From positions 1-33,332 of the forward strand of contig NZVC01000042.1 in NCBI GenBank assembly GCA_002701395.1: a DNA stretch of 33,332 bases. Reading direction: 5' to 3'. The stretch is from Maritimibacter sp. (GTDB lineage Bacteria > Pseudomonadota > Alphaproteobacteria > Rhodobacterales > Rhodobacteraceae). The notes below the pieces were generated by a model. That model was given only the letters and a program-made list of their open reading frames with translations, was not told where the DNA came from and searched no databases. The position numbers and the translations under genes are program-made. Positions 25,826-33,332 of this stretch are shown in pieces; the stretch's first letter is position 1, and each line of letters starts with the position of its first letter.

Positions 25826-26865
25826 TCGGGCACCAGCCCCATGCGCCGGGCCGCCGCCAATTGATACAAAGGATCGCCGTACAGCTTCATTTCTTCCTGA
25901 CAGCTGAAAGTGATCGACAGGTCGTGCTCGTCATAGGACTGCGCCGCCGCTGCGTTGATCTCGTCCCACGAGGGAACCGGCAACCGCCGCCATGCGTCCA
26001 GCGTTTCCGCCGAGGGCAGCGACGGGAACCCCATCGAGCCCATCAGGGCCGCGACGCCCTGCCAGAAATGCCGCAGCATGACGTCCGGCGTCGGGCAGTA
26101 TGGCAGCACGATCCGCATCCAGTGCATCCCCGTCACCGCATGCAGCGCGCAGAAGTCCTGCGTCGCCGTGAACAGCGCAATCGACGCGGACGCCATGCGC
26201 GCGACGGTGTCGTCGTCCACTTCGATCCAGTCGACCACCGGCGCGAACTCGGGCACCTCGCCGACGGCCATCATGTTGTGCCACAGCAGTTCCTTCTGCG
26301 GCAGGCGGTGCAGGGCGTCGATGGCGGCGACGCGGGCCAGCACCTCGGCCGGGTCCTTCGTGATGGGCGCGGCGCCGGTCGATTTCGGCATCTCCAGCCA
26401 GCAGGCGGACCAATAGGCCAGCGACACCGCGACCTCTGTCGCGTCCTTGCGCAAAAGGGCATAGGCCATCCGCATCAGCGCGTGCAGCGCAGACGCACCG
26501 ACCCCCGGCGACAGTCGCGGCAGGTAGGCGGCCAGCGCGCCTTCGATCCCCAGCCGGTCGACCTCTGCCACGAAGAAATCGCGCAGGTCGGTCTCGCGGT
26601 AGCGGTGACCGATGGCGGTCTCCCATGTCTCGGCGGTCAGGGGCGCCTGCCGCGCGGGCGGGCCGAACAGCTTTTTCTCGTCCCGATAATGGTCGAACCA
26701 GTCGTTCATCCGTGGGCCGTCGCCACCGATCCGGTGCAATGCCACCAGCACCATCGGCGCGTGGTTGGCATATGTCTTGGCGAACTCTGAATGATAATCC
26801 GGCATCTGCGCCATCAAGCGGTCCAGCGCCGCGGTGTCCTGCATCTGCGGTCGGTCAAGCGCCAT
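25816..26865 (-). CDS. Questin-oxidase-like protein (DUF4243 family)
   Basis: A 349-aa, largely helical protein resembling the questin oxidase family (PF14027). It has an early YHSEFAKTYANHAPMVLVALHRIGG, GVGASALHALMRMAYAL in the middle, a LHAVTGMHWMRIVLPY stretch and a late FSCQEEMKLYGDP. Several conserved His (H25, H35, H44 and the central GASALH, SALHALM histidines) may form the active site. The fungal member GedK opens an anthraquinone ring by cofactor-free Baeyer-Villiger chemistry, and bacterial members are mostly uncharacterised. The ATG at 26863-26865 has AAAGAGG upstream; a longer reading would run into the divergent control region. It faces away from the LysR gene and meets dppF tail to tail. 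Confidence 0.8.
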
Positions 26866-27217
26866 GAGAACCTCTTTCGTTATCGGTTGAGGAGTTACCC
26901 CAAACCTAGCCTCTGACAGCCTATCCGCACAGGGGCCAGTACAGGGGCCGGTGCTCGTGCCAATCGGCGTCCAACGCCGCCACGCCGGGAAAAGACCGGA
27001 AAAACAGCCGTCGTTGCAGGGCGGGCAACGGGCATGTTCCGAAAAGGGGGCGCCTCGCCACGGGCGGCGGCCGTCTTTGCGCTGAAATTCCAACCAGCGC
27101 GGCGCCCGCTGCCGAAGAACTGTGCGCCCACGAAACGTGATTTATGCAGGCCACCGCGTTGCCTTTTCGGCATCACACCCCTCGCGTAACATGAGCGGCA
27201 CCCAAAGGAGCCCCGCC
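26866..27217. promoter_or_regulatory. Divergent gap between the questin-oxidase-like and LysR genes
   Basis: A 352-nt stretch with no supported gene; short frames in it lack ribosome-binding sites and family features. It probably carries both promoters and a LysR-type site, but no clear T-N11-A motif or -35/-10 pair could be fixed by eye. AAAGGAG at 27204-27210 serves the LysR start. Confidence 0.4.
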
Positions 27218-28195
27218 ATGCCCGCCTCTTTCGTTCACGTCCACCTCGTCGCGCTGCGCTATTTCAGCGAGACGGTGCGCTCTGGCTCGATGCGACAAGC
27301 GGCCGAGCATCTGTCCGTCGCGGCCTCGGCGATCAACCGGCAGATCATAAAGTTGGAGGATCAGCTTCAATGCCGCCTGTTCGAGCGTCGCTCTGAAGGC
27401 GTGCGCCTGACCGCCGCCGGCGAGGTGCTGTACCAGTATGTCCAGCGGCTGGATCAGGATCTTGAACGCGCCATCGCCCAGATCGACGATCTGCGCGGCC
27501 TGCGCCGGGGGCATGTCCGCATCGCCTGCGAGGCCGCAATCGGCCGCGATTTCCTGCCGCCGATCCTTGCCGCCTTTCACGCCGGCCACCCCGGCGTTAC
27601 CTATTCGGTCGAGATCAAGTCGGCGCTGGACACGCTGGATCTTGTCGCCTCGGACGAGATCGACATCGGCATGGCGATGATGCCGCCGATCCGGTCCGAC
27701 GTTCAGATCGCCGCGCGGGCCGAGATGCCGGTGGGCGTGATCGCGCAGAAAGGCGCGGCTCTTGGCGACCGTCCGTCGCTGCGCCTGCACGACCTTGCCG
27801 GCGAACGGTTCATCCGCGCAAAAGAAGGCATGGTCGGCGGCACGACGTGGCAACAACAGATCGACCGGTCGGCGCCGCAAAGCACCGTACTAGAAACCAA
27901 TTCTCCCGACATCATGACGGTCATGGTCAAGGCCGGGCTGGGCATCGGCGTGCGCAATCCCGTCGGCATCCTTGGCGATCTTGAACAGCAGGCGATGGTC
28001 TTCGTGCCAATCGTCGACGCGCTTGCACCGAACCCGTCGCTGGGCATTTTTGTGCGGCCGCAGCGCCTTTTGTCCAGCGCCGGTGCGGTGATGCTGGAGC
28101 TTCTGAAAGACGCCCTGCCCGAGTTCGCCGAGAGGGTCTGGAACCTGACCGGGCAGCCGACGCCCGACGGCGGCATCAGCACGGGCGCCGCGTAA
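27218..28195 (+). CDS. LysR family transcriptional regulator
   Basis: Transcription factor of 325 aa. An N-terminal helix-turn-helix (about 8-67) contains LRYFSETVRSGSMRQAAEHL and SAINRQIIKLEDQLQCRLFER. A linker leads to a periplasmic-binding-protein-like effector domain (about 95-300; RGHVRIACEAAIG, LDTLDLVASDEIDIGMAMMPP). The ATG at 27218 has AAAGGAG 7 nt upstream; an earlier ATG at 27191 lacks one. It is divergent from the questin-oxidase-like gene and followed 131 nt later by a flavin monooxygenase in the same direction. In the usual LysR layout it would control one or both; no inducer can be named. Confidence 0.92.
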   Translation: MPASFVHVHLVALRYFSETVRSGSMRQAAEHLSVAASAINRQIIKLEDQLQCRLFERRSEGVRLTAAGEVLYQYVQRLDQDLERAIAQIDDLRGLRRGHVRIACEAAIGRDFLPPILAAFHAGHPGVTYSVEIKSALDTLDLVASDEIDIGMAMMPPIRSDVQIAARAEMPVGVIAQKGAALGDRPSLRLHDLAGERFIRAKEGMVGGTTWQQQIDRSAPQSTVLETNSPDIMTVMVKAGLGIGVRNPVGILGDLEQQAMVFVPIVDALAPNPSLGIFVRPQRLLSSAGAVMLELLKDALPEFAERVWNLTGQPTPDGGISTGAA

Positions 28196-28202
28196 CCAAG
28201 GG

Positions 28203-28221
28203 CGTTGCCAGAATGGCAACG
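28203..28221 (+). terminator. Stem-loop after the LysR gene
   Basis: CGTTGCCA (28203-28210), loop GAA, TGGCAACG (28214-28221): a perfect 8-bp stem starting 8 nt after the LysR stop codon. No T run follows, so it may be a weak terminator, an mRNA-protecting hairpin or an operator for the next gene. Confidence 0.45.
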
Positions 28222-28326
28222 GGGCGTCCGATACTGGATGCTACTCTGCCGCAGTGCAGCACGGCACAATGACACGAAGCCCGCGAACCGAATGTGTCGC
28301 GCGGCCCGATGTCTCCGGAGCCCTTG

Positions 28327-29802
28327 ATGAATATTGCCCTCCCGCACCGTCCCGACACCCACGCCGAGACCCGGCTGGCCCAGCTGGCCGCACAGGCGCG
28401 GTCGGACCTTGCGATGCTGGACTATGCCACGCGGCCGTGGGTGCTGCCCCGCCAGTGGAACGGCCAGACGATCCCCGACGTGGTCATCATCGGCGCCGGG
28501 CAATCCGGGCTGGTCTTGGGGCATACGCTGAAGCGGCGGGGCGTGGGGAACATCCTGCTGCTGGACCGCAACCCCGAAGGCTACGAGGGTGTGTGGGAGA
28601 CGTACGCCCGCAACTATGAGATCCGGTCACCCAAGACGATCACCGGCGCGGATCTTGGTATTCCGTCGCTGAGCATCCAAAGCTGGTTCGTCGCCCGCCA
28701 CGGGCAAGAGGCTTGGGACGCCATCGACCGCGTGCCGCGTGTCGACTGGATGAACTACCTGCGCTGGTATCGCGACATCGCGGACCTGCCGATCCGCAAC
28801 GGCGTGAACGTCGTGGACGTGGACTATGACGCCGACGGCGTGACGCTCAGCCTCGACACGGGCGAGACGGTCCGCACGCGGTATGTCGTGTTCGCGACCG
28901 GGATGGAGGGCGGCGGCGACTGGATCGTGCCCGACCCGATCCGGAACGCCCTGCCCGACCACATGTACAACCACAGCTGCGAGGTCTACGATTCCGACCG
29001 GCTGCGCGGCAAGGACGTGGGCATCCTTGGCGCCGGCGCGTCGGCCTTCGATTCCTCGGTCGCGGCGCTGGAGTCCGGCGCGCGACGGGTCGACACCTTC
29101 ATGCGCCGCGCACAGATCGGTCTGCTGGACCTTGTGCGGGAATTCGAAACCGGCGGCTACCTGAACCACAGCCACGAACTGTCGGACGAAACCAAGTGGG
29201 AACTGGGCACGTTCTTGACCGGCCTGTCGCAAGCCCCGGCGGAACATCACTTCAACAAGGCGCTCAGCTTTTCGAACTTCAAGTTCTGGAACGGCGCCCC
29301 GTGGGACAAGGTGGCCTATGACGACGGCAAGGCCGTGGTCACCACGCCGCGCGGTGTCTTCAAGCTGGATCATGTGATCGCCGCCACCGGGGTCACGGTG
29401 GACCTGTCGATCCGCCCCGAACTGCGCCGCCTTGCGGGCGACGCGCTGCTGTGGCGCGACCGCTTCACCCCGCCGGATGGCGACATGAGCGCCGGGCGGC
29501 TGAAACTGCCCTATCTCGACCGCGACTACCGCCTGCAACAGCGCGAACCCGGCGCCGCGCCCGGGATCGAGCGGCTGTTCATCTTCAACGCCCTTGCCAC
29601 CCTGTCGATGGGCGGCCTGTCGGCGGTGTCGATCAGCGGCCACCGCTTCGGCGTGCCGCGCATCGCCAGCGGGCTGACGCGGGCGCTGTTTCTGGACCAA
29701 GAGGATCAACTGATCCCGACCTTGCGCGAATTCGATACGCCTTCGATCCAGCTGACCCCCTATGCGCGGGCGATGCTGGGCATGAACGAAACGGACGACT
29801 GA
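28327..29802 (+). CDS. FAD/NADPH-dependent flavin monooxygenase (class B-like)
   Basis: Predicted flavoprotein monooxygenase of 491 aa. An FAD-binding motif is at 56-61 (IIGAGQSG) and a second nucleotide motif is ILGAGASAFD (about 233-242), with the ATG-type strand end VVFATGMEGG between them. After it comes AATGV in the C-terminal half. This two-dinucleotide-fold layout fits flavin-containing or Baeyer-Villiger-type monooxygenases (FMO, N-hydroxylases, BVMOs). The exact BVMO fingerprint (FxGxxxHxxxWP) is not visible; the corresponding position reads DHMYNHSCEVYD. The ATG at 28327 has CGGAG 8 nt upstream; an upstream ATG at 28294 lacks support. It is co-oriented with LysR and ends at a strong terminator. 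The substrate is unknown. Confidence 0.85.
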   Translation: MNIALPHRPDTHAETRLAQLAAQARSDLAMLDYATRPWVLPRQWNGQTIPDVVIIGAGQSGLVLGHTLKRRGVGNILLLDRNPEGYEGVWETYARNYEIRSPKTITGADLGIPSLSIQSWFVARHGQEAWDAIDRVPRVDWMNYLRWYRDIADLPIRNGVNVVDVDYDADGVTLSLDTGETVRTRYVVFATGMEGGGDWIVPDPIRNALPDHMYNHSCEVYDSDRLRGKDVGILGAGASAFDSSVAALESGARRVDTFMRRAQIGLLDLVREFETGGYLNHSHELSDETKWELGTFLTGLSQAPAEHHFNKALSFSNFKFWNGAPWDKVAYDDGKAVVTTPRGVFKLDHVIAATGVTVDLSIRPELRRLAGDALLWRDRFTPPDGDMSAGRLKLPYLDRDYRLQQREPGAAPGIERLFIFNALATLSMGGLSAVSISGHRFGVPRIASGLTRALFLDQEDQLIPTLREFDTPSIQLTPYARAMLGMNETDD

Positions 29803-29822
29803 ACGACCCACGGCACTCACGG

Positions 29823-29867
29823 ACACGAAAATGCCGTCCCCGACATTATCGGGGACGGCATTCGTGT
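29823..29867. terminator. Strong bidirectional terminator
   Basis: A 14-bp perfect stem (29830-29843 pairs with 29849-29862) closes a 5-nt loop. ACACG/CGTGT outer pairs (29823-29827, 29863-29867) extend it with a two-base bulge. TTT follows on the plus side. It lies between convergent genes: the monooxygenase (+, ends 29802) and the BtpA-family gene (-, ends 29916). Confidence 0.9.
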
Positions 29868-29873
29868 TTCAGC

Positions 29874-29931
29874 AATGGCGCGGCGGTCACGCCGCGACGT
29901 CCAATGGCGCGGCGATCACGCCGCGACGCGC
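29874..29931. repeat. 29-bp imperfect tandem duplication at the BtpA gene 3' end
   Basis: 29874-29902 and 29903-29931 match at 26 of 29 positions (AATGGCGCGGCG, then G or A, then TCACGCCGCGACG). The right copy contains the BtpA-family stop codon and last residues, while the left copy lies just downstream as a decayed second copy. Confidence 0.85.
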
Positions 29932-30719
29932 AGGCCCCGCACCTTGTCCATGAACCGCATGACCCGGTCGCCGTCGACCGCGTTCCACGTGTCGCCGTCG
30001 ACCTTGAAATGCGTGCCGATCACGCAGCCGTCGGCCACCGACAGGATATCGGTCACGTTGTCGATGTTGCATCCGGTGTTCGCCATGATCGGCGTGTCGG
30101 GCAGCGCCGCGCGGACCGAGCTTAGATGCGCCGCGTCCACCGGCTGACCGGTGATCGGGCCCGACACAAGGATCACATCGGCCAGCGACGAGAACACCGC
30201 GCTTTTCGCGCGCTCGGCCACGGTGCGGCTGTCCAGCGACGACGCGAATTCGGCGTTGATGTTGAACAGCAGCGTCAGGTCGTTGCGGCCAAGGTTGCGG
30301 CGCAGGCGCAATGCCTCGCCTGCGTCGGGCTTCCACAGGCCCATGTCGGATGCGAACAGGCCGGTGAAGATCTCGCGCGCAAAGCTGGCGCCGGTGGCGC
30401 TTGCGATCGCGACGGTGGCAAGCGGATCCCACAGGAAATTCACGCCGAACGGCACCTTCAGCATCGGCTTGATCGCCGAAACCACGGCGGTCATCGCGGC
30501 GATGGATTCCGGTGCGGCGGTCAGTTGGTAAGGGCGGTCATTCTCGTTGCCGAACATGATCGCGTCGACCTCGCCCGCCTGAAGCTTTTCAACGTCGGAT
30601 GCCACGTCGTCGATCAGCTTCTGCATCCCGCCGTCGGCATCGTACAAAGGGCTGCCGGGCAGCGCACCGATGTGCGCCATTGCGACGATGGTCTTGGTGG
30701 AGCGGGTAAAGAGATCCAT
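29916..30719 (-). CDS. BtpA/SgcQ family protein
   Basis: A 267-aa protein of predicted TIM-barrel fold. Family features are the N-terminal IVAMAHIGALPGSP, GEVDAIMFGNENDRPY, the central FGVNFLWDP, FAREIFTGLFASDMG, LFNINAEFA, ILVSGPITGQP, MANTGCNIDNV and VIGTHFKVDG. BtpA was first linked to photosystem I biogenesis in cyanobacteria, but bacterial relatives such as SgcQ sit in sugar operons and their reaction is unproven. The ATG at 30717-30719 gives the usual family N-terminus; an in-frame ATG at 30746 overlaps the DeoR stop (ATGA) and would add nine residues. It follows the DeoR gene in one operon and ends in a small tandem duplication. Confidence 0.85.
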   Translation of the reverse strand: MDLFTRSTKTIVAMAHIGALPGSPLYDADGGMQKLIDDVASDVEKLQAGEVDAIMFGNENDRPYQLTAAPESIAAMTAVVSAIKPMLKVPFGVNFLWDPLATVAIASATGASFAREIFTGLFASDMGLWKPDAGEALRLRRNLGRNDLTLLFNINAEFASSLDSRTVAERAKSAVFSSLADVILVSGPITGQPVDAAHLSSVRAALPDTPIMANTGCNIDNVTDILSVADGCVIGTHFKVDGDTWNAVDGDRVMRFMDKVRGLRVAA

Positions 30720-30742
30720 TTGGGTTCCGGCTGTAGGGGGTG

Positions 30743-31576
30743 TCATGAAGGGATCACCACCCGCGTGCCGGCCCGCGCAAGGGCCTCGGCAATGTCCGCG
30801 GGGGGCGGAGCGTCGGTCACAAGGACATGGACCGCGCTGAAGTCTGAAACGCGCGACATGGCGCGCTTGCCGAATTTCGAGCTGTCGCACAGCACGATGA
30901 CCTGCTCGGCGCGGGCCATCAGGGTGTGCTTCACCTCTGAATCCTCGGGGGAATAGTCGGAAAAGCCCGAACTGTCGGCGCCCGACACGCCAATGAAGGC
31001 GCGGTTCATATAGTAATTGCCGATGCCCTCGACCGCCTGCGGCCCGATGACCGACAGTTCAGGCGCGCGCACCCGGCCACCCGGCAGATAGACGGCGCAG
31101 CCGGCCTCGGCGAGGTGCGACGCGGCACGCACGCTGTTGGTGATCACCCGCAGCCCTTCGACCTCGGTCAGGCGCCGCGCAAGTTCCAGCGTCGAGGTGC
31201 CGACGTCGATGCCGATCGCCTCGCCCGGGCGCACCATGTCGATCGCCAAAGCGGCGATGGTGGATTTCTTGTCCGAATGTTCGCGCAAGCGGGCATCGAA
31301 AGCGGGTTCGGACAGATCCGGTGCGGGGTCCAGCAGTTCGGCCCGCACCGCGCCACCATGCGTGCGCTTCAGCCCGCCGCGTTCCTCCAGCTGGCTGATG
31401 TCGCGGCGGATCGTCATCCCCGAAACGCCAAGCTCTTCGGCAAGATCGCCGATCGAGATGAAGCTGTCCCGCTCGAACGCGGCCATGATCAACGACTGCC
31501 GCACCGGCGCTGGCATCCGACTGCGCCCGCGTTTCGCCACTGCGACCTTCACCTCGTCCTCACCTTCCGTACTCAT
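30743..31576 (-). CDS. DeoR family transcriptional repressor
   Basis: Regulator of 277 aa. It has a DeoR helix-turn-helix (about 24-78): RQSLIMAAFERDSFISIGDLAEELGVSGMTIRRDI, then LEERGGLKRTHGGA. The effector domain (about 90-250) has the phosphosugar-binding pattern DVGTSTLELARRL, VITNSVRAASHLA, YLPGGRV, FIGVSGADSSGF and CDSSKFGKRAM. Such regulators usually respond to sugar phosphates. The N-terminus carries a charged 20-residue extension. The ATG at 31574-31576 has AGGA 8 nt upstream. Divergent from the SDR gene and upstream of BtpA, it probably controls both and the nearby kinase. Confidence 0.93.
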   Translation of the reverse strand: MSTEGEDEVKVAVAKRGRSRMPAPVRQSLIMAAFERDSFISIGDLAEELGVSGMTIRRDISQLEERGGLKRTHGGAVRAELLDPAPDLSEPAFDARLREHSDKKSTIAALAIDMVRPGEAIGIDVGTSTLELARRLTEVEGLRVITNSVRAASHLAEAGCAVYLPGGRVRAPELSVIGPQAVEGIGNYYMNRAFIGVSGADSSGFSDYSPEDSEVKHTLMARAEQVIVLCDSSKFGKRAMSRVSDFSAVHVLVTDAPPPADIAEALARAGTRVVIPS

Positions 31577-31705
31577 CTGAATATCCTGACGTCCTTCTCC
31601 CTTCCTGCACATTACCATGTGGCTTTCCGTTAATGAAGGTTGTATTTTGTTAAATTGTGTTACACGCCGTTCCGGACCTCCCCGGACCGGGCAAAGGGAC
31701 AGGAC
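31577..31705. promoter_or_regulatory. Divergent DeoR/SDR promoter region with repeated TTGT motifs
   Basis: This AT-rich 129-nt gap contains three TTGT motifs at 31640, 31647 and 31655 within a T/A-rich run ending in TTGTGTTA. Regularly repeated short motifs in front of a DeoR gene are a plausible operator; exact promoter hexamers are uncertain. Confidence 0.4.
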
Positions 31706-32503
31706 ATGCCTATGAAACAGACGGAAGCCGGATCGCAGTTCGACGGCAAACGGGTGATCGTCACCGGCGGCGCAACGGGAATCGGCGCCGCCATCGTGCG
31801 CACCTTCCACGCAGAGGGGGCCGTGGTGCGGATTCTGGATCTGGACACCGACGGCGCCAACGGTCTTGCGCAAGAGCTGGGCACGCGGGTCACCGTCGAC
31901 GCCATCGACGTGCGCGACCGCGTCTCTGTCACGCAGGCGATGGACAAGGCCATCGCGGACCTCGGCGGTCTGGACGTGCTGTGCGCCAACGCGGGTGTGT
32001 CCACCATGCGCCCGGTCGTCGATCTCACGGACCAGGACTGGGACTTCAACATGGACGTCAACGCGCGCGGCGTGTTCCTGACCAATCAGGCGGCGTGCAA
32101 GCACTTCCTCGACAGCGGCCACGCGGGCTGCATCGTCAACACTGCATCGCTTGCGGCGAAGGTCGGCGCGCCGTTTTTGGCGCATTATTCCGCCAGCAAG
32201 TTCGCGGTACTGGGCTGGACGCAGGGCTGCGCGCGAGAGATGGCGCCGCACGGCATCCGCGTCAACGCGGTCTGCCCCGGCTTCGTGCGCACGGGAATGC
32301 AGGACCGCGAGGTGGAATGGGAAGCCTCGCTGCGCAGCATGACCCCGGACGAGGTGCGGCAGGACTACGTCGACCAGACCCCGCTGGGCCGGATCGAGAC
32401 GCCCGAGGATGTCGCAGGCGTCGTGGTGTTCCTAGCCTCTGACGCGGCGCGCTTCATGACCGGACAGGGCATCAACGTCACCGGCGGCGTCTACATGGGA
32501 TAA
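31706..32503 (+). CDS. Short-chain dehydrogenase/reductase (classical SDR)
   Basis: NAD(P)-dependent oxidoreductase of 265 aa, normal for a classical SDR. The cofactor motif is TGGATGIG (20-27), followed by D45 in RILDLD, which usually selects NAD over NADP. The structural NAG is at 95-97, and the catalytic S148, Y161 and K165 (YSASK) are present, followed by NAVCPGFVRTGM. The C-terminus (INVTGGVYMG) is typical. Start: ATG at 31706 or ATG at 31712; AGGA lies near the first and AAAGGG further up. The tail meets the FGGY kinase gene 19 nt away in convergent orientation. With a kinase and a DeoR repressor nearby, a sugar or polyol is the likely substrate. Confidence 0.92.
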   Translation: MPMKQTEAGSQFDGKRVIVTGGATGIGAAIVRTFHAEGAVVRILDLDTDGANGLAQELGTRVTVDAIDVRDRVSVTQAMDKAIADLGGLDVLCANAGVSTMRPVVDLTDQDWDFNMDVNARGVFLTNQAACKHFLDSGHAGCIVNTASLAAKVGAPFLAHYSASKFAVLGWTQGCAREMAPHGIRVNAVCPGFVRTGMQDREVEWEASLRSMTPDEVRQDYVDQTPLGRIETPEDVAGVVVFLASDAARFMTGQGINVTGGVYMG

Positions 32504-32522
32504 GCGCGGGCGCCCGGCCCCG

Positions 32523-33332
32523 CTAGCGGTCGGGCATCCGCCACACGGGGCTTAACGCCTTGTAAAGCGACCGGAACTTGGCATAGCCCGCATCGTACAC
32601 TGCGCGGTTATCCGGGTCCGGCGTCAGGGTGTCCCCCGCCACCGACAGGGACGAAACCTGTGCCCAGTCGGTGACCACCCCTGCCCCGATAGCCGCCACG
32701 AAGGCCGCCCCGCCGGACGAGCCGTTGTCGGCCTTCAAAAGCGTCACCGGCAGGCCGATCACGTCGGCCACGATCTGCATCCAGACCCGGCTTTTGGCAC
32801 CGCCGTCGGTGACCAGAACGCGCTGCGGCGGATGGCCGATTTCCGTCAGCACCTCAAGGTGATGGCGAAAGCCATAGGCGACGGCCTCGAGCAGGGCGCG
32901 CCACAGGTGCGCCTTGCCGTGGCTCAGCGACAGACCGGTGAAGGTGCCGCGCGCCAGCGGGTCGTGGATCGGGGTCTTCTCGCCCAAGAAATACGGCAAG
33001 CACAGCACCCCATCCGCCCCCGCCGGGACCGTTGCCGCCAGCGCGTCAAGCCGGGGGTGCGGACCGTCCTGCCCGTCCAGCATCGCGGCCAGCCAGTTCA
33101 GCGCCGCGCCCGAGGCCGCCATGCAGCCGTTCGGCGCGTAAAGCCCCGGAACAAGGTGATAATCCATGTACAGCCGCGCATCGGGCCGGGCCGTATCGGT
33201 CGCGACCACCACGTCGCCCGCGCCGCCGAACTTCAGCAGCACATCGCCCGCCTGCGCGATCCCCGCCGCCAGCGCCGACGCAATGTGATCCGCCGCGCCG
33301 CCCATCACCGGCAGCCCTTCGGGCAGGCCCGT
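32523..33332 (-). CDS. FGGY-family carbohydrate kinase, C-terminal part only
   Basis: About 270 C-terminal residues of a sugar kinase; the gene continues past the right edge of the window (the frame is open to 33332). Visible features of the second FGGY domain include LPVMGGAADHIASALAAG, the ATP-binding MAASGAALNWL and LPYFLGEKTPIHDPLARG. Later come the RALLEAVAYGFRHHLE helix, VTDGGAKSRVWMQIVADVIGLPV and NGSSGGAAFVAAIGAG. The family includes xylulokinase, gluconokinase and ribulokinase, and the fragment fits the xylulokinase-like group best, though specificity cannot be set without the N-terminal domain. The gene is convergent with the SDR gene; both may belong to the DeoR-controlled module. 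Confidence 0.9.
   Translation of the reverse strand, partial: TGLPEGLPVMGGAADHIASALAAGIAQAGDVLLKFGGAGDVVVATDTARPDARLYMDYHLVPGLYAPNGCMAASGAALNWLAAMLDGQDGPHPRLDALAATVPAGADGVLCLPYFLGEKTPIHDPLARGTFTGLSLSHGKAHLWRALLEAVAYGFRHHLEVLTEIGHPPQRVLVTDGGAKSRVWMQIVADVIGLPVTLLKADNGSSGGAAFVAAIGAGVVTDWAQVSSLSVAGDTLTPDPDNRAVYDAGYAKFRSLYKALSPVWRMPDR

Noticed and set aside
26895..27176. Small minus-strand gene in the questin-oxidase/LysR gap
   Set aside because: No ribosome-binding site, no recognisable domain, and it lies in a region expected to hold promoters.
30743..32251. A 502-aa extended DeoR protein
   Set aside because: The upstream extension is antisense to the SDR gene. The DeoR domain begins right after the ATG at 31576, which has a ribosome-binding site.
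32507..32516. CGGGCGCCCG palindrome between the SDR and kinase genes as a terminator
   Set aside because: A 10-bp self-complementary stretch has no loop room and no T run; such sequences are common by chance at this GC content.

Overview
The window is GC-rich, densely coded DNA. Its gene content (paired ABC importers, GntR/FCD, DeoR and LysR regulators, DUF3830, BtpA and questin-oxidase families) is typical of the accessory catabolic part of an alphaproteobacterial genome, most likely Rhodobacteraceae/roseobacter type. That placement is inferred from style and gene families, not from a marker gene. I saw no rRNA, tRNA, CRISPR array, phage or plasmid replication gene.

Layout. (1) 1-1540: an IS1182-type insertion sequence whose left end runs off the window. 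It stops about 19 bp from the stop codon of a rhamnose-mutarotase gene. (2) 1559-3006 (-): rhaM-like mutarotase and an enolase-superfamily sugar-acid dehydratase, coupled. (3) 3136-8156 (-): a tightly packed four-gene operon: GtrB-like GT2 glycosyltransferase, LPG-synthase-TM-like flippase, FAD/NAD(P) oxidoreductase of the UDP-galactopyranose mutase/PPO type, and a large polytopic membrane protein. It looks like a lipid-linked-sugar or surface-glycan system of unknown product. (4) 8500-19948 (-): a long catabolic run: amidohydrolase, GntR/FCD regulator, M20-like protein, amino-acid ABC importer (binding protein, one permease, ATPase), phosphotriesterase-like hydrolase, DapA/NAL-family lyase, a 949-aa fusion of HcnA-, HcnB- and HcnC-like parts, and DUF3830. 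(5) 20357-25825 (+): a complete dipeptide/oligopeptide ABC importer, divergent from the amidohydrolase. (6) 25816-29802: questin-oxidase-like protein (-), LysR regulator (+) and flavin monooxygenase (+), closed by a strong bidirectional terminator. (7) 29916-33332: BtpA-family protein and DeoR repressor (-), SDR dehydrogenase (+) and a truncated FGGY sugar kinase (-), which look like a sugar or polyol module.

The most interesting system is regions 4 and 5 together. Four GTATAC palindromes lie in front of the amidohydrolase, gntR, the M20/transporter operon and the peptide importer. In every case the palindrome overlaps a possible -10 element. This suggests one GntR-type repressor controlling import (two ABC systems), hydrolysis (amidohydrolase, PTE-like, M20-like), oxidation (three-part flavo-iron-sulfur fusion) and lyase/deaminase cleavage (DapA-like) of a peptide-, opine- or imino-acid-type compound. 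The substrate cannot be read from sequence. The M20-like protein lacks the family's Glu-Glu catalytic pair, and the oxidase is joined into one chain where characterised relatives use separate subunits.
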